From an uncultured Alphaproteobacteria bacterium (GTDB lineage: Bacteria; Pseudomonadota; Alphaproteobacteria; RF32; CAG-239), in NCBI GenBank assembly GCA_910576955.1, contig CAJTJB010000007.1:53838-117837 (forward strand): 64,000 nucleotides of DNA, in the 5' to 3' direction. The notes under the pieces were generated by a model, which worked only from the letters and a program-made list of their open reading frames with translations, was not told the DNA's origin and ran no database searches. The translations under genes and the position numbers were made by a program. Shown piece after piece: positions 44,214 through 52,286 of this stretch. The stretch's first letter is position 1. Every line of letters begins with the position of its first letter.

Positions 44214-44999
44214 TCAAATTTCTGCCACCAATGCCGTATGGTCAGATGGTTTTTCCATTTCGCGAAGGGATTTATCGGCTTCGCACCGTTTCAGCTGCTC
44301 GGCAAATTGCGCAGTCATAAACAGATAATCTATTCTTAAACCCGAATTAGTTACAAAAGAGTTACCAGTATAGTCCCAAAATGTATATCCCTCGGTATCA
44401 GGGTACAAAAATCTGAAGGCATCATAATATCCGGCATATTGTAATGCTTTGATTTTATCTTGAACTTCTTTTCGATAAAGCGGGCCACCTTTGAAACGGC
44501 GCTCATCAAACACGTCAATATCCGACATCATCACATTAAAATCGCCGCCGATAATAACCGGCATGCCGCTTTGTTTAAGAAAAAGCGCACGGTCATAAAA
44601 TTTATCTAGCCATTGCAATTTATAGGCAAGTTTTTCCTGCTCGATTCGTTTATCCGTTGAACTGCCGTTTGGAATATAAGCCGAAGCAGCATAAAAATGG
44701 GAAGAGCCGTTTTGAACTAAAACCTCCAAATATCTGGCTGCGTCATCCGTAAAATCGGGAAGATTCCTCGCCGTCACCGTAAAATCAAATTTAGAAAGAA
44801 TAGCCACGCCGTTATAACTCTTTTGTCCGAGGGCAATGGTTTTATATCCCAAACTTTCGCATTCAAAATATAAAAATCGATCTGTTTCGCATTTGATTTC
44901 TTGCAGAAAGACCAAGTCCGGCTGCGTATCCTGCAGCCACTTGCACAGATTCGCACATCTGGCGTTAACTGAATTAACGTTATAAGTAGCAATTTTCAT
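44214..44999 (-). CDS. xthA: Exodeoxyribonuclease III (AP endonuclease)
   Basis: A 261-residue EEP-family nuclease of base excision repair. MKIATYNVNSVNAR, FLQEIKCE, YIPNGSS, GGDFNV and PSDHTALVAEI supply the metal and catalytic residues. I start at the ATG 44997-44999 (MKIATYNV) because family members begin here; GGAGG lies upstream. Linked to the S41 peptidase gene downstream. Confidence 0.95.
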   Translation of the reverse strand: MKIATYNVNSVNARCANLCKWLQDTQPDLVFLQEIKCETDRFLYFECESLGYKTIALGQKSYNGVAILSKFDFTVTARNLPDFTDDAARYLEVLVQNGSSHFYAASAYIPNGSSTDKRIEQEKLAYKLQWLDKFYDRALFLKQSGMPVIIGGDFNVMMSDIDVFDERRFKGGPLYRKEVQDKIKALQYAGYYDAFRFLYPDTEGYTFWDYTGNSFVTNSGLRIDYLFMTAQFAEQLKRCEADKSLREMEKPSDHTALVAEI

Positions 45000-45114
45000 A
45001 AAACCCCTCCGTAATATTTTTTGCTTACGAAACTTTAACACCTGTAATGTTAAATGATTGTAAATATATTTTCAGTATAATCGTTTTAAACAGAAAGTAA
45101 AAAAGGGGTGTCCA

Positions 45115-46068
45115 ATGCTTTATGGCTTAAACAACAGTCAGGATAATAATGAAAATAAATTTCATCAACGTGTTGCTGACCGGAATATCCAAAGTTTAGA
45201 GCAGCGTCAGGAAGAAATACAACACGCTAAAAACGGTTTTATCGGTATGCTTGCCGGCATAGTGGTCGGCGGAGTCGTCGGCTGGCTGTTTTTAGGTCCG
45301 GCGGAAAATATGAATAAAGAAAAAGTTATCCCCGTTATATATCGTCCGCTCACACCGGCAAAAGTTCAGCCAAATGATCCCGGTGGGATGGAAATAGATA
45401 ATCAAAACCGTGAGATTTACCACATTGTTGACAATACACCCAAACCCGTCAGCGAGGTTAATATTATCGAAGCTCCGGATATGCCGAAATTAGTGGTGGA
45501 AAAAGACATCGAAACGCCGGAAAATATCGAAAATCTGGTGGAAAGTTTGGAAGAGGACGGCAGCTTAAAAGATGCCGAGGCAATTCTAAATAACCCGATT
45601 GAAAACAACGTTAAGGTTGCCGGAACAGATTTATCGGCAGTAAAAACCACCGGCAGGGAAAAAGTTACGATTCCCCCGAAAATCAAAGAAATAGACGTAA
45701 AACTGCAAGACAGCATAAATTCTGAAAAAAAGGATAACAGCCCTGTTTTAGTGCAAACGCCCGAAACCAAAACGGTTAAAACATCGGCTCCGGTTTCCGA
45801 CAAATCAGTAAAATCTGCCAAAGGCACATGGTATGCGCAAATAATAGCGTCTTCAAGCCGGAAGTCCGTAGAAAATTTATGGAAAAACTTGTCTTCAAAA
45901 CATACGTTTTTAAAAAATTATCCGCACGAGATTGAAGAAATCACCGCCGCCAATGGCAACACGCTTTACCGTCTGAAAGTCGGTGCGTTCAAAACCCGTG
46001 CCGAAGCTGAAAAACTATCCGGCAAGCTCAAACAAAATCAAGTCAGCAGTATAATTAAGCAAAATTAG
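45115..46068 (+). CDS. SPOR-domain membrane protein
   Basis: A 317-residue bitopic protein: a short cytoplasmic charged part, a Gly-rich membrane segment at residues ~43-62 (FIGMLAGIVVGGVVGWLFLG), a long Pro/Glu/Lys linker, and a C-terminal SPOR domain (TWYAQIIASSSRKSVENLW ... YRLKVGAFKTRAEAEKL) that binds denuded septal peptidoglycan. The order SPOR-nagZ-tatA is conserved in alphaproteobacteria. A perfect TATAAT lies at 45076-45081, but the -35 is weak. Confidence 0.9.
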   Translation: MLYGLNNSQDNNENKFHQRVADRNIQSLEQRQEEIQHAKNGFIGMLAGIVVGGVVGWLFLGPAENMNKEKVIPVIYRPLTPAKVQPNDPGGMEIDNQNREIYHIVDNTPKPVSEVNIIEAPDMPKLVVEKDIETPENIENLVESLEEDGSLKDAEAILNNPIENNVKVAGTDLSAVKTTGREKVTIPPKIKEIDVKLQDSINSEKKDNSPVLVQTPETKTVKTSAPVSDKSVKSAKGTWYAQIIASSSRKSVENLWKNLSSKHTFLKNYPHEIEEITAANGNTLYRLKVGAFKTRAEAEKLSGKLKQNQVSSIIKQN

Positions 46069-46076
46069 GAAACGTT

Positions 46077-47144
46077 ATGTCAAAACCGATTTTGTCCGCC
46101 ATATTATCCTGCACCGGAACACATTTGACAGATGAAGAAAAATATTTGTTTTCATCGTCAAATCCCTTGGGGGTAACACTGTTTGCAAGAAATGTGCTAA
46201 CCAAAGAACAAACGCGGAAGTTGGTTGAAGATATTAAAAACGCCATCAACAGAGAAGACGTGCTTATCGCCATAGATGAAGAGGGCGGGCGTGTTTCCCG
46301 CTTGCGTCCGATAATGTCTTCAGATTTTGTATCGGCGGAAATATTAGGGCAAAGCCCGGTTGAATACGCCGGAATGCAGGCAGATTTGATTTCTGCGGAA
46401 ATGTTATCTTTGGGGATAAACGTTAATTATGCGCCGGTGATTGATAAACAGGGTCTTCCGGAAAATCCGGTACTTAAAGGTCGGTGTTTTGCTGCGGACG
46501 GGGAAAAAATTGCCCGTTATGCGGAAACAATGGCACAAGCCTATATAAATAACGGCATTATCCCTTGTATAAAACACTTTCCGACCCACTTTTCCGCACA
46601 AGAAGATCCACATCTCAATACACTGCAAACAGAGCTGCCTGTAAGCGATTTGGAAAAAGAAACGGCATATCTGCAGCGTTTCCGGAATTATCCTATGGCT
46701 ATGACGGCGCACATCATTTTAAAATCAATTGATGCAAAATTTCCGGTAACGATGTCAGCAAAAGTTATTTCGGATTTTTTGCGCGGCTATTTAGGTTTTG
46801 CCGGATTTTTATTAAGTGATGCAATAGATATGCATGCCTTGCAGGGGAATATTTTAAATCGGGCACGCGCAAGTTGGGATGCCGGAGTTGACGCAGTGTG
46901 TTATTGTTCGGGAATTTATAAAGATTTGTATGCTCTATGCCAAGAAAAGCGATTTATGACTGAAAAATCGCTAATAAGATTTGCCAAAATCAAAAAAGTT
47001 ATTCATAATACCCGTGAAAAAAAGGATATTGATGATATAAAAGGGCGTTATACTCGGGAATTTGCCGGCAAAAATAATCAGCAATACGGTTATGACGCAA
47101 CGGAAACATTAAATCAAATGCTCAAGAAAGGAGAAAATTTATGA
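46077..47144 (+). CDS. nagZ: Beta-N-acetylhexosaminidase NagZ
   Basis: A 355-residue GH3 enzyme that removes GlcNAc from cytoplasmic muropeptides. AIDEEGGRVSRLRP near 62-75, KHFPTHFSAQEDPHL near 165-179 (family KHFPGHG; the Gly is Thr here), and LLSDAIDMHALQG near 245 around the nucleophile. Eight bases after the SPOR gene; overlaps the next gene as ATGA. The substitution in the His loop could change the rate but the dyad residues remain. Confidence 0.92.
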   Translation: MSKPILSAILSCTGTHLTDEEKYLFSSSNPLGVTLFARNVLTKEQTRKLVEDIKNAINREDVLIAIDEEGGRVSRLRPIMSSDFVSAEILGQSPVEYAGMQADLISAEMLSLGINVNYAPVIDKQGLPENPVLKGRCFAADGEKIARYAETMAQAYINNGIIPCIKHFPTHFSAQEDPHLNTLQTELPVSDLEKETAYLQRFRNYPMAMTAHIILKSIDAKFPVTMSAKVISDFLRGYLGFAGFLLSDAIDMHALQGNILNRARASWDAGVDAVCYCSGIYKDLYALCQEKRFMTEKSLIRFAKIKKVIHNTREKKDIDDIKGRYTREFAGKNNQQYGYDATETLNQMLKKGENL

Positions 47145-47350
47145 CTTGGATACTGGTGGCAATCGTTGTAATTGCTATTTATAATGCAGAAAGGCTGCCG
47201 CAGTTAATGAGCAGGCTGAAAGATGAAGTTCCGCACATTGTCGATGCCGGAAAGAAAGCATCACAAGAGCTGAAAGAAAAAGCGCATGCCGCACAAGAAA
47301 AAGTTGCCGCCAAAAAAGCGCAAAATAAAAAGGATGATAAGAGTGAATAA
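47141..47350 (+). CDS. Small TatA/TatB-like membrane protein
   Basis: A 69-residue protein: N-terminal membrane helix (ILVAIVVIAIY), a hinge, an amphipathic segment ERLPQLMSRLKDEVPHIVDA, and a Lys/Ala-rich charged tail. This is the TatA/B layout and the position after nagZ is where tatA is found in many alphaproteobacteria, but the FG hinge pair is replaced by YN and tatB/tatC do not follow. Function in twin-arginine export is plausible, not certain. Translation is coupled to nagZ (ATGA). Confidence 0.65.
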   Translation: MTWILVAIVVIAIYNAERLPQLMSRLKDEVPHIVDAGKKASQELKEKAHAAQEKVAAKKAQNKKDDKSE

Positions 47351-47379
47351 AAAAATGCCCGAAAGGGCATTTTTTATTT
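47350..47379. terminator. Bidirectional terminator closing the nagZ and secretin operons
   Basis: Arms AAAAAATGCCC and GGGCATTTTTT with tetraloop GAAA. T-runs on both strands; it lies between the tatA-like stop and the 266-codon gene's stop at 47374. Confidence 0.88.
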
Positions 47380-48162
47380 TAAAGCCGGAATATTTAACTG
47401 CGCAAAATGTCCCGGTTTTATTTTAACATTTGCATAGCGCAGATTATCAGTTTCAATCATATATTCCTCACGTCCGGTAAGCTGTGCGGCAAGCTTATAA
47501 AAGTCCCTGCCGTTTAATTCTTGCCTATACCAGTTAAGCATATAAAAAATGCAGGCTTGGCTTTTATCTGTCAAACCGCAACGAGCACGCCCTGCTGGTA
47601 CGTCCGGATTGGCAACCACGCCTTCCAGACCATAGTTTTCAACTTTTTGTTCCGCAAAAAACATCTTCCCGAGAAATAAACCGCTTAAAAGGCAAACGCC
47701 AGCCACAATATAAACAATACTTTTTTTAACATAGCTGCCATCAGCAATATATTCGCCGTCAACGTTTTCATCCGTCATATAGTCAAGTTCCGGCGGAAGC
47801 CCGTCTAATACATACGAATTTTGCGTGGCGCTGACATATAAGTTCTGCGCTTCAGATGCCGTAACAAGCGATGTTGTGGCAGAAGAATCTTCGGCGATAT
47901 TTTCGGCAGGATTATCCTCAACAGGGGCAGAAACCGCAGGCATGGAAACTGTCTGCTCTGCCGGTTCTTGAACATCAGGCATAATTTTTTCGGGTGCCGG
48001 AGGTATATCAATCGCCGGACGGACTTTTGCCCTTTTAATTTTCTTTAATTTCGGACGCAGTGCTGCCGGCGTTTCCCCGCTGATAGCATTGTTCATCGGC
48101 ATATCTGTACCGTTTTCCGTATTGCCCGCTAAAAAATTGTCCAAAGTATCATCTTCAGCCAT
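47374..48162 (-). CDS. Bitopic membrane protein of the secretin/LPEQ operon, unknown
   Basis: A 262-residue protein. Residues 1-140 are acidic and Pro/Ala-rich (cytoplasmic by charge), a membrane segment lies near 145-165 (SIVYIVAGVCLLSGLFLGKM), and the last ~95 residues form a small domain with two Cys (ARCGLTDKSQAC) that would be periplasmic and could form a disulfide. No known family. Inner-membrane topology with a periplasmic head would suit a partner of the secretin-like lipoprotein encoded 11 nt upstream (inference). Last gene of the operon. Confidence 0.75.
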   Translation of the reverse strand: MAEDDTLDNFLAGNTENGTDMPMNNAISGETPAALRPKLKKIKRAKVRPAIDIPPAPEKIMPDVQEPAEQTVSMPAVSAPVEDNPAENIAEDSSATTSLVTASEAQNLYVSATQNSYVLDGLPPELDYMTDENVDGEYIADGSYVKKSIVYIVAGVCLLSGLFLGKMFFAEQKVENYGLEGVVANPDVPAGRARCGLTDKSQACIFYMLNWYRQELNGRDFYKLAAQLTGREEYMIETDNLRYANVKIKPGHFAQLNIPALK

Positions 48163-48173
48163 TTTAATCCTCA

Positions 48174-49460
48174 TTAAATTTTGTTTTTAATCTTTTCATC
48201 AGTTTTTAATAATCTGACCAACCGTGGAACAATATAAACAATCGTTTCTGTTCCTTCCACAGCCGAACCAAAAATCTCGCTGGGCAAACCGATAATCAAA
48301 AAGTTCTCGCCTAATTTATTGCGCACTTTAAATTTAGTAATTTCTCCATCAGTCGTATCAAGCGTAATTTCTGAAAAGATTCGGTTATTCTTTTCAATCT
48401 CGGCTTTGGCTAACACGGATAACGGATATTCCATATTATCAAGCTTGCCGCACCGCCCGACATCAAACCGTGAAAACCAGCGTGTCGGAACAACAAAACG
48501 CCCTTCGGAAATTTCTTGAATTTTTCCGTATTTGCTAACAAATTTTTGCAGCTGTTCAATCGAAATATCATTGGTAACCGTTAAAATTCTGCCGATAACG
48601 CCGGTTTGCGCCGTTGCAATGCTGCCGAATTTAAAATCTTTCAGTAAATCTTTCCATACAATTCCGCAAGGTTCATCTGCTAAAACTCTAAATATGCTGA
48701 CATCATACATAATCATTGTCGGATTATTTTCATAATCAGCGATAAGCCCGTTAATTTTATCCATCGTTTCCAGATTGGTTTCAAACGTGATACTGTAATC
48801 TCTCCAGTTTGTCACCATATCCGTAATGCCCACACCGCGCAAAACATCAAGAAAACCCATCATCAAGGTACGGGAATTCGGAACATATAATGTAAAAGAC
48901 GCTCTGCGGCTTAAAATAACAGAGTTCATTTTAGCATCATATCTGTAAAATAAATCAGCCGAGCGGGAAACCATTTCTAACACTTCTTTGAAACTGCCGT
49001 TCAGGTCTTTGCCGTAGATAGTCGGGTAGGGCGCATCCTTGGCAACAAGGGTAATATCTGCCTCTTCGGTCAGTTTCAGCAATGCCTGCTCGGCAGAGAT
49101 ATTGTCAAATGTAAAATGTCTGACTTCAAACTCCGGCAAAACATCGTTTATATCATTGCGTTCGATTCTAAAAGAAACATTATTATGCGGCAAGATTTGC
49201 ACCATTTCCTGCGTTTTCCAATTCACATTGCAACGCAGCGGCGTTTCCAAGTCTAAATCATTCGCCCTGAATGTCGTACGCAGCATATAAGGGTCTTGTT
49301 GCGGCAAAACCAAAAAATTATCAAAGCCTTGTTCGTCGGCGGCACTGTGTGTGATAATTGTTTCGCTGTCATCCTGATATGCATTGCAAGCCACCGTTAA
49401 AACCAACGGGAGCAACAAAAACAAAAGCGTCTTATATTTTCTAAAGTTAAATTTGTTCAT
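48174..49460 (-). CDS. Divergent secretin-like outer-membrane lipoprotein
   Basis: A ~428-residue lipoprotein (LTVAC lipobox, Cys near 25). A secretin N-domain (STN type) is seen at FTFDNISAEQALLKLTEEAD and a second N-type domain at LMMGFLDVLRGVGITDMV. The C-terminus (GENFLIIGLPSEIF, then TETIVYIVPRLVRLL) resembles the end of the secretin fold, where TELxIxITPxxV is usual. The Gly/Pro lip region is much shortened. It recalls PilN-type lipoprotein secretins of IncI plasmids. Start among 49469, 49466 and 49460 uncertain. Overlaps the preceding gene by ~14 nt. Confidence 0.72.
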   Translation of the reverse strand: MNKFNFRKYKTLLFLLLPLVLTVACNAYQDDSETIITHSAADEQGFDNFLVLPQQDPYMLRTTFRANDLDLETPLRCNVNWKTQEMVQILPHNNVSFRIERNDINDVLPEFEVRHFTFDNISAEQALLKLTEEADITLVAKDAPYPTIYGKDLNGSFKEVLEMVSRSADLFYRYDAKMNSVILSRRASFTLYVPNSRTLMMGFLDVLRGVGITDMVTNWRDYSITFETNLETMDKINGLIADYENNPTMIMYDVSIFRVLADEPCGIVWKDLLKDFKFGSIATAQTGVIGRILTVTNDISIEQLQKFVSKYGKIQEISEGRFVVPTRWFSRFDVGRCGKLDNMEYPLSVLAKAEIEKNNRIFSEITLDTTDGEITKFKVRNKLGENFLIIGLPSEIFGSAVEGTETIVYIVPRLVRLLKTDEKIKNKI

Positions 49461-49950
49461 CTTCATCATCTTTCTTTTGCGCAAGCATTTCCTGCTCTGC
49501 CATCAGTTTTGCAACAACTTCGTCAATGCTTTGCCCCGCACCTGCAATCGGATTATCTGCCTGATCCGTAAAACCGCTGAAAGCATCTTTTGCGGCGCTC
49601 AAATCTTCGTCTTTTTTTGCCGTCATCTCAACCGAGGCATTTCTTTCCAACTCCTGCTTATAAAGGCTCAAATTATTTTTAAGGGATTCGATACCGCCTT
49701 TAATTTTTTTCTCAACAAAGGGGTGCAGCTCTTTATGCTCAAGTATATAATCACCGGTTTCGCAAAGCTCCTCCAAAACATCCACAATATACGGAAAAAA
49801 AGGATAATCTTCAACGGCAATATTCCCCTTGCGGATGCATCTTGCAGCAATTCTTGATACTGTCCTGTCGTAATAATCTCTGATTAAGACATAGTTATCA
49901 ATATACCAAAGCGATTCTTTTGTTGCTGCAATTTCGTCAATCTCTGCCAT
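49447..49950 (-). CDS. Hypothetical helical protein of the secretin/LPEQ operon
   Basis: A 167-residue acidic, helical, presumably cytoplasmic protein with no known domain. Residues 1-80 contain aromatic-rich helices (SLWYIDNYVLIRDYYDRTVS; YPFFPYIVDVLEEL); the rest is charged and partly disordered. GGGAGAAAG ribosome site. It lies 54 nt after the LPEQ-repeat gene and overlaps the secretin-like gene, so it likely belongs to the same complex or pathway. Confidence 0.75.
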   Translation of the reverse strand: MAEIDEIAATKESLWYIDNYVLIRDYYDRTVSRIAARCIRKGNIAVEDYPFFPYIVDVLEELCETGDYILEHKELHPFVEKKIKGGIESLKNNLSLYKQELERNASVEMTAKKDEDLSAAKDAFSGFTDQADNPIAGAGQSIDEVVAKLMAEQEMLAQKKDDEDEQI

Positions 49951-50004
49951 ATCTTTCTCCCGTATAACCTAAAACTAAAATAAAGAGTTTAATTTGTAAA
50001 CGTT

Positions 50005-52227
50005 TTATTGGTTGTTATTATCAGGCGCATTTTCTTCGCCGTCGTCTTCAACATATTCCCATTCCCAATCTTCGCCTTCACCGTCACCGCCTTCAATCGG
50101 GTTGCCGTTCTCATCAACATATTCCCATTCCCACTCGTCATCTGTTGAGGCTTTTTCTTGAGATGTTTCGGGTTGGCTGCTAAATGCGGAATCTAATGTA
50201 TTGCTAAAGTCTGTTTCTTCCTCATCGCTAACGTTCTCATCATCGCTGTAATCATCTAAAGCAATAGGTTGGTCGATGGAAGAAATGTCAACATTATCAC
50301 TAGTTAAAGCCGCGCGGATTTTATCTAATTCTTCGCTGTAACGGCTGTGCTGTTCTTGCCGAGCCGGAGCAGATGTTTCCGCTGCTTCGTTTTGTACGGG
50401 GCGGGCAGGTGTGTCTGCCATGGAGGCATTTAGTCCGGAAACGGCATCCGCAAAACTGTCAAGTTTGTGAGCATTGGCTGGTTCTTCATCGGCTGTGTCC
50501 TGTTCGGGTAATGCATCACCGCCGAGCAAATCGTCAAGTCCGCCATAAACGGCAGATTCTTGTATCGGTTCTTCAATTGTAGCACTCTGTTCAGGCAGGG
50601 CAAAGTCTAAACCGTCACCGCCGAGCAAGCTGTCAAGCCCGCCGTTAGTACCAGTTCCTTGTACAGGCTCTTCAATTGCGGTGCTCTGTTCAGGCAGGGC
50701 AAAGTCTAAACCGTCACCGCCGAGCAAACTATCAAGTCCGCTATTAGCACCGGTTTCTTGTGTCGGCTCTTCAACTGCGGTACTCTGTTCAGGCAAAGCA
50801 AAGTCTAAACCGTCACCACTCATAAAACTATCAGGTTCATAAGCTGGAGCTGTGGGCTGAACCTGTGCATTTCTCACTGCGCCTTGTTCAGGCAAAGCAA
50901 AATCTAAACCATCGCTTTCTTCCAAGCTGTCGAGGCTGTCTGCAGCAGAGGATAAGGGGGCTGTTTTTGCAGCGGTAACATTCTGTTCCGGTAGCGTAAA
51001 ATCTAAATCATCCCGAGCCGCTAAATCGTGAAATTCATCGGGAACTTCGGATTGAACGGCAGACTGCTCAAAAGTAGTATCCTGTTCCGGCAATGCAAAA
51101 TCCAAACTATCGCCATTTATTAGATTCGCTAATCCGTCCGTATCCGAATGCGGTTCATCCGGCATAAGACCAGGCGCTTGCTGTGAGAAATTTGCAGTTC
51201 TCATATGTTCGGCGCTGTTATGTGTAGTTTGCGGTATAATAGTTTCCATTTCCTCATCTGACGGCGCTTCATCAAGCATCACATTAGAGAAATCATCAAA
51301 ATGTTTTGATGCCGCGTTACGGATAACGCCGCTGAATGCCGGTGCTATTTTTTCTGATTTAATAGCCAAATCAGGTTCGACAGGCATACGGATTTGGGGT
51401 TGTCCAGAATCTGCTGCAATTGCATTATCAGTCGGCTGCATATTATTATGCTTTTTTTTCTTTTTTTTCTTCTTTACATTTTCAAAGAACGCACCAGCCT
51501 CATCCGGAGAAGAATATTGCTCGTTACTAGCTGTTCCGTTTACCTGCGGCATTTCAACAGGGCGATATGGCGCTTTTTCGGTGAAAGATGTTGTAGCTTT
51601 GGGCAAGACCGGCGCAGAAACTGTCTGCGAACCGCTGCACAAATTTTCCAATAATTGAGAAATAGCCATCTGCGAAGAAATAACCGAATCTGTAATCTGT
51701 CTGGTTTCACGCAAAACTTCCAACAGCGAATTGCGCGACATCTTAATTTCTTCGGCAATAAGCTGAAACGTTTTATTCAAATTAGCCAAAACAGCAGAGT
51801 CGGTTCCGCCCGACACGCCCTGCATCGGCGCTTGTTTAAAAGCCGACGCCATAGACGAAGCCAGCGATTCGGCAAAAGATGCGTCCATAACCAAATTGCC
51901 GCCAAATCCGGCATTGCTCCGTGCCGGTGCATCGCCTAAATCTGCTCCATCGGTAAAATCTTCTTTATTAGATTTTACAAACGAAATGCCGCGCTCTGTT
52001 TTAACATCTTCAATATGTTCAACAAGCAAACGTCCGCCCGGCATACGCTTAAAAAAGTCTGTAATGGTTTGCGGCAAGGCTAAAAGCTCGTCATCAAATT
52101 GCCTGCGCTTATCTTTATTAAAAATGTGTATTTGCCTGAAGATATTTAAATAGCGCTGCGCTGCTAAAATCGGCGCTTCTTCAGTACCTTTGTCACTGCC
52201 AAATTCTACATCATTTAAATTTTCCAC
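50005..52227 (-). CDS. Acidic protein with seven LDFALPEQ repeats, unknown
   Basis: A 740-residue protein without signal or membrane segment, so cytoplasmic as it stands. Residues 1-215: helical domain, with a coil-like stretch near 150-195. Then a run of eight lysines near 253-260 (A8-G-A8-G in the gene). Residues ~370-590 hold LDF(A/T)LPEQ seven times, six at an exact 33-residue period. The C-terminus has two copies of the WEWEYV motif in a very acidic tail. No family recognised. GTG start. Second gene of an operon led by a double-HTH regulator. Confidence 0.8.
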   Translation of the reverse strand: MENLNDVEFGSDKGTEEAPILAAQRYLNIFRQIHIFNKDKRRQFDDELLALPQTITDFFKRMPGGRLLVEHIEDVKTERGISFVKSNKEDFTDGADLGDAPARSNAGFGGNLVMDASFAESLASSMASAFKQAPMQGVSGGTDSAVLANLNKTFQLIAEEIKMSRNSLLEVLRETRQITDSVISSQMAISQLLENLCSGSQTVSAPVLPKATTSFTEKAPYRPVEMPQVNGTASNEQYSSPDEAGAFFENVKKKKKKKKHNNMQPTDNAIAADSGQPQIRMPVEPDLAIKSEKIAPAFSGVIRNAASKHFDDFSNVMLDEAPSDEEMETIIPQTTHNSAEHMRTANFSQQAPGLMPDEPHSDTDGLANLINGDSLDFALPEQDTTFEQSAVQSEVPDEFHDLAARDDLDFTLPEQNVTAAKTAPLSSAADSLDSLEESDGLDFALPEQGAVRNAQVQPTAPAYEPDSFMSGDGLDFALPEQSTAVEEPTQETGANSGLDSLLGGDGLDFALPEQSTAIEEPVQGTGTNGGLDSLLGGDGLDFALPEQSATIEEPIQESAVYGGLDDLLGGDALPEQDTADEEPANAHKLDSFADAVSGLNASMADTPARPVQNEAAETSAPARQEQHSRYSEELDKIRAALTSDNVDISSIDQPIALDDYSDDENVSDEEETDFSNTLDSAFSSQPETSQEKASTDDEWEWEYVDENGNPIEGGDGEGEDWEWEYVEDDGEENAPDNNNQ
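50500..51120 (-). repeat. 99-bp coding tandem repeat (33-residue LDFALPEQ unit), seven copies
   Basis: The CTGTTC core (complement of the PEQ codons) recurs at 50500, 50587, 50686, 50785, 50884, 50983 and 51082. Five steps are exactly 99 bp; the last copy toward the 3' end of the gene is 12 bp short, losing four codons (GLDF). Copies in the middle (50587-50880) are nearly identical; outer ones have diverged but keep register. Confidence 0.93.
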
Positions 52228-52286
52228 GAGCTTAACCTCTATACAAAATTACAATTAAACCTAAAAATATATCTTCAAAAATATTT

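Noticed and set aside
50500..51120. Regular repeats resembling a CRISPR array
   Set aside because: The period is 99 bp, in frame within a long ORF, and the units code for LDFALPEQ; no spacers of unique sequence between identical repeats.
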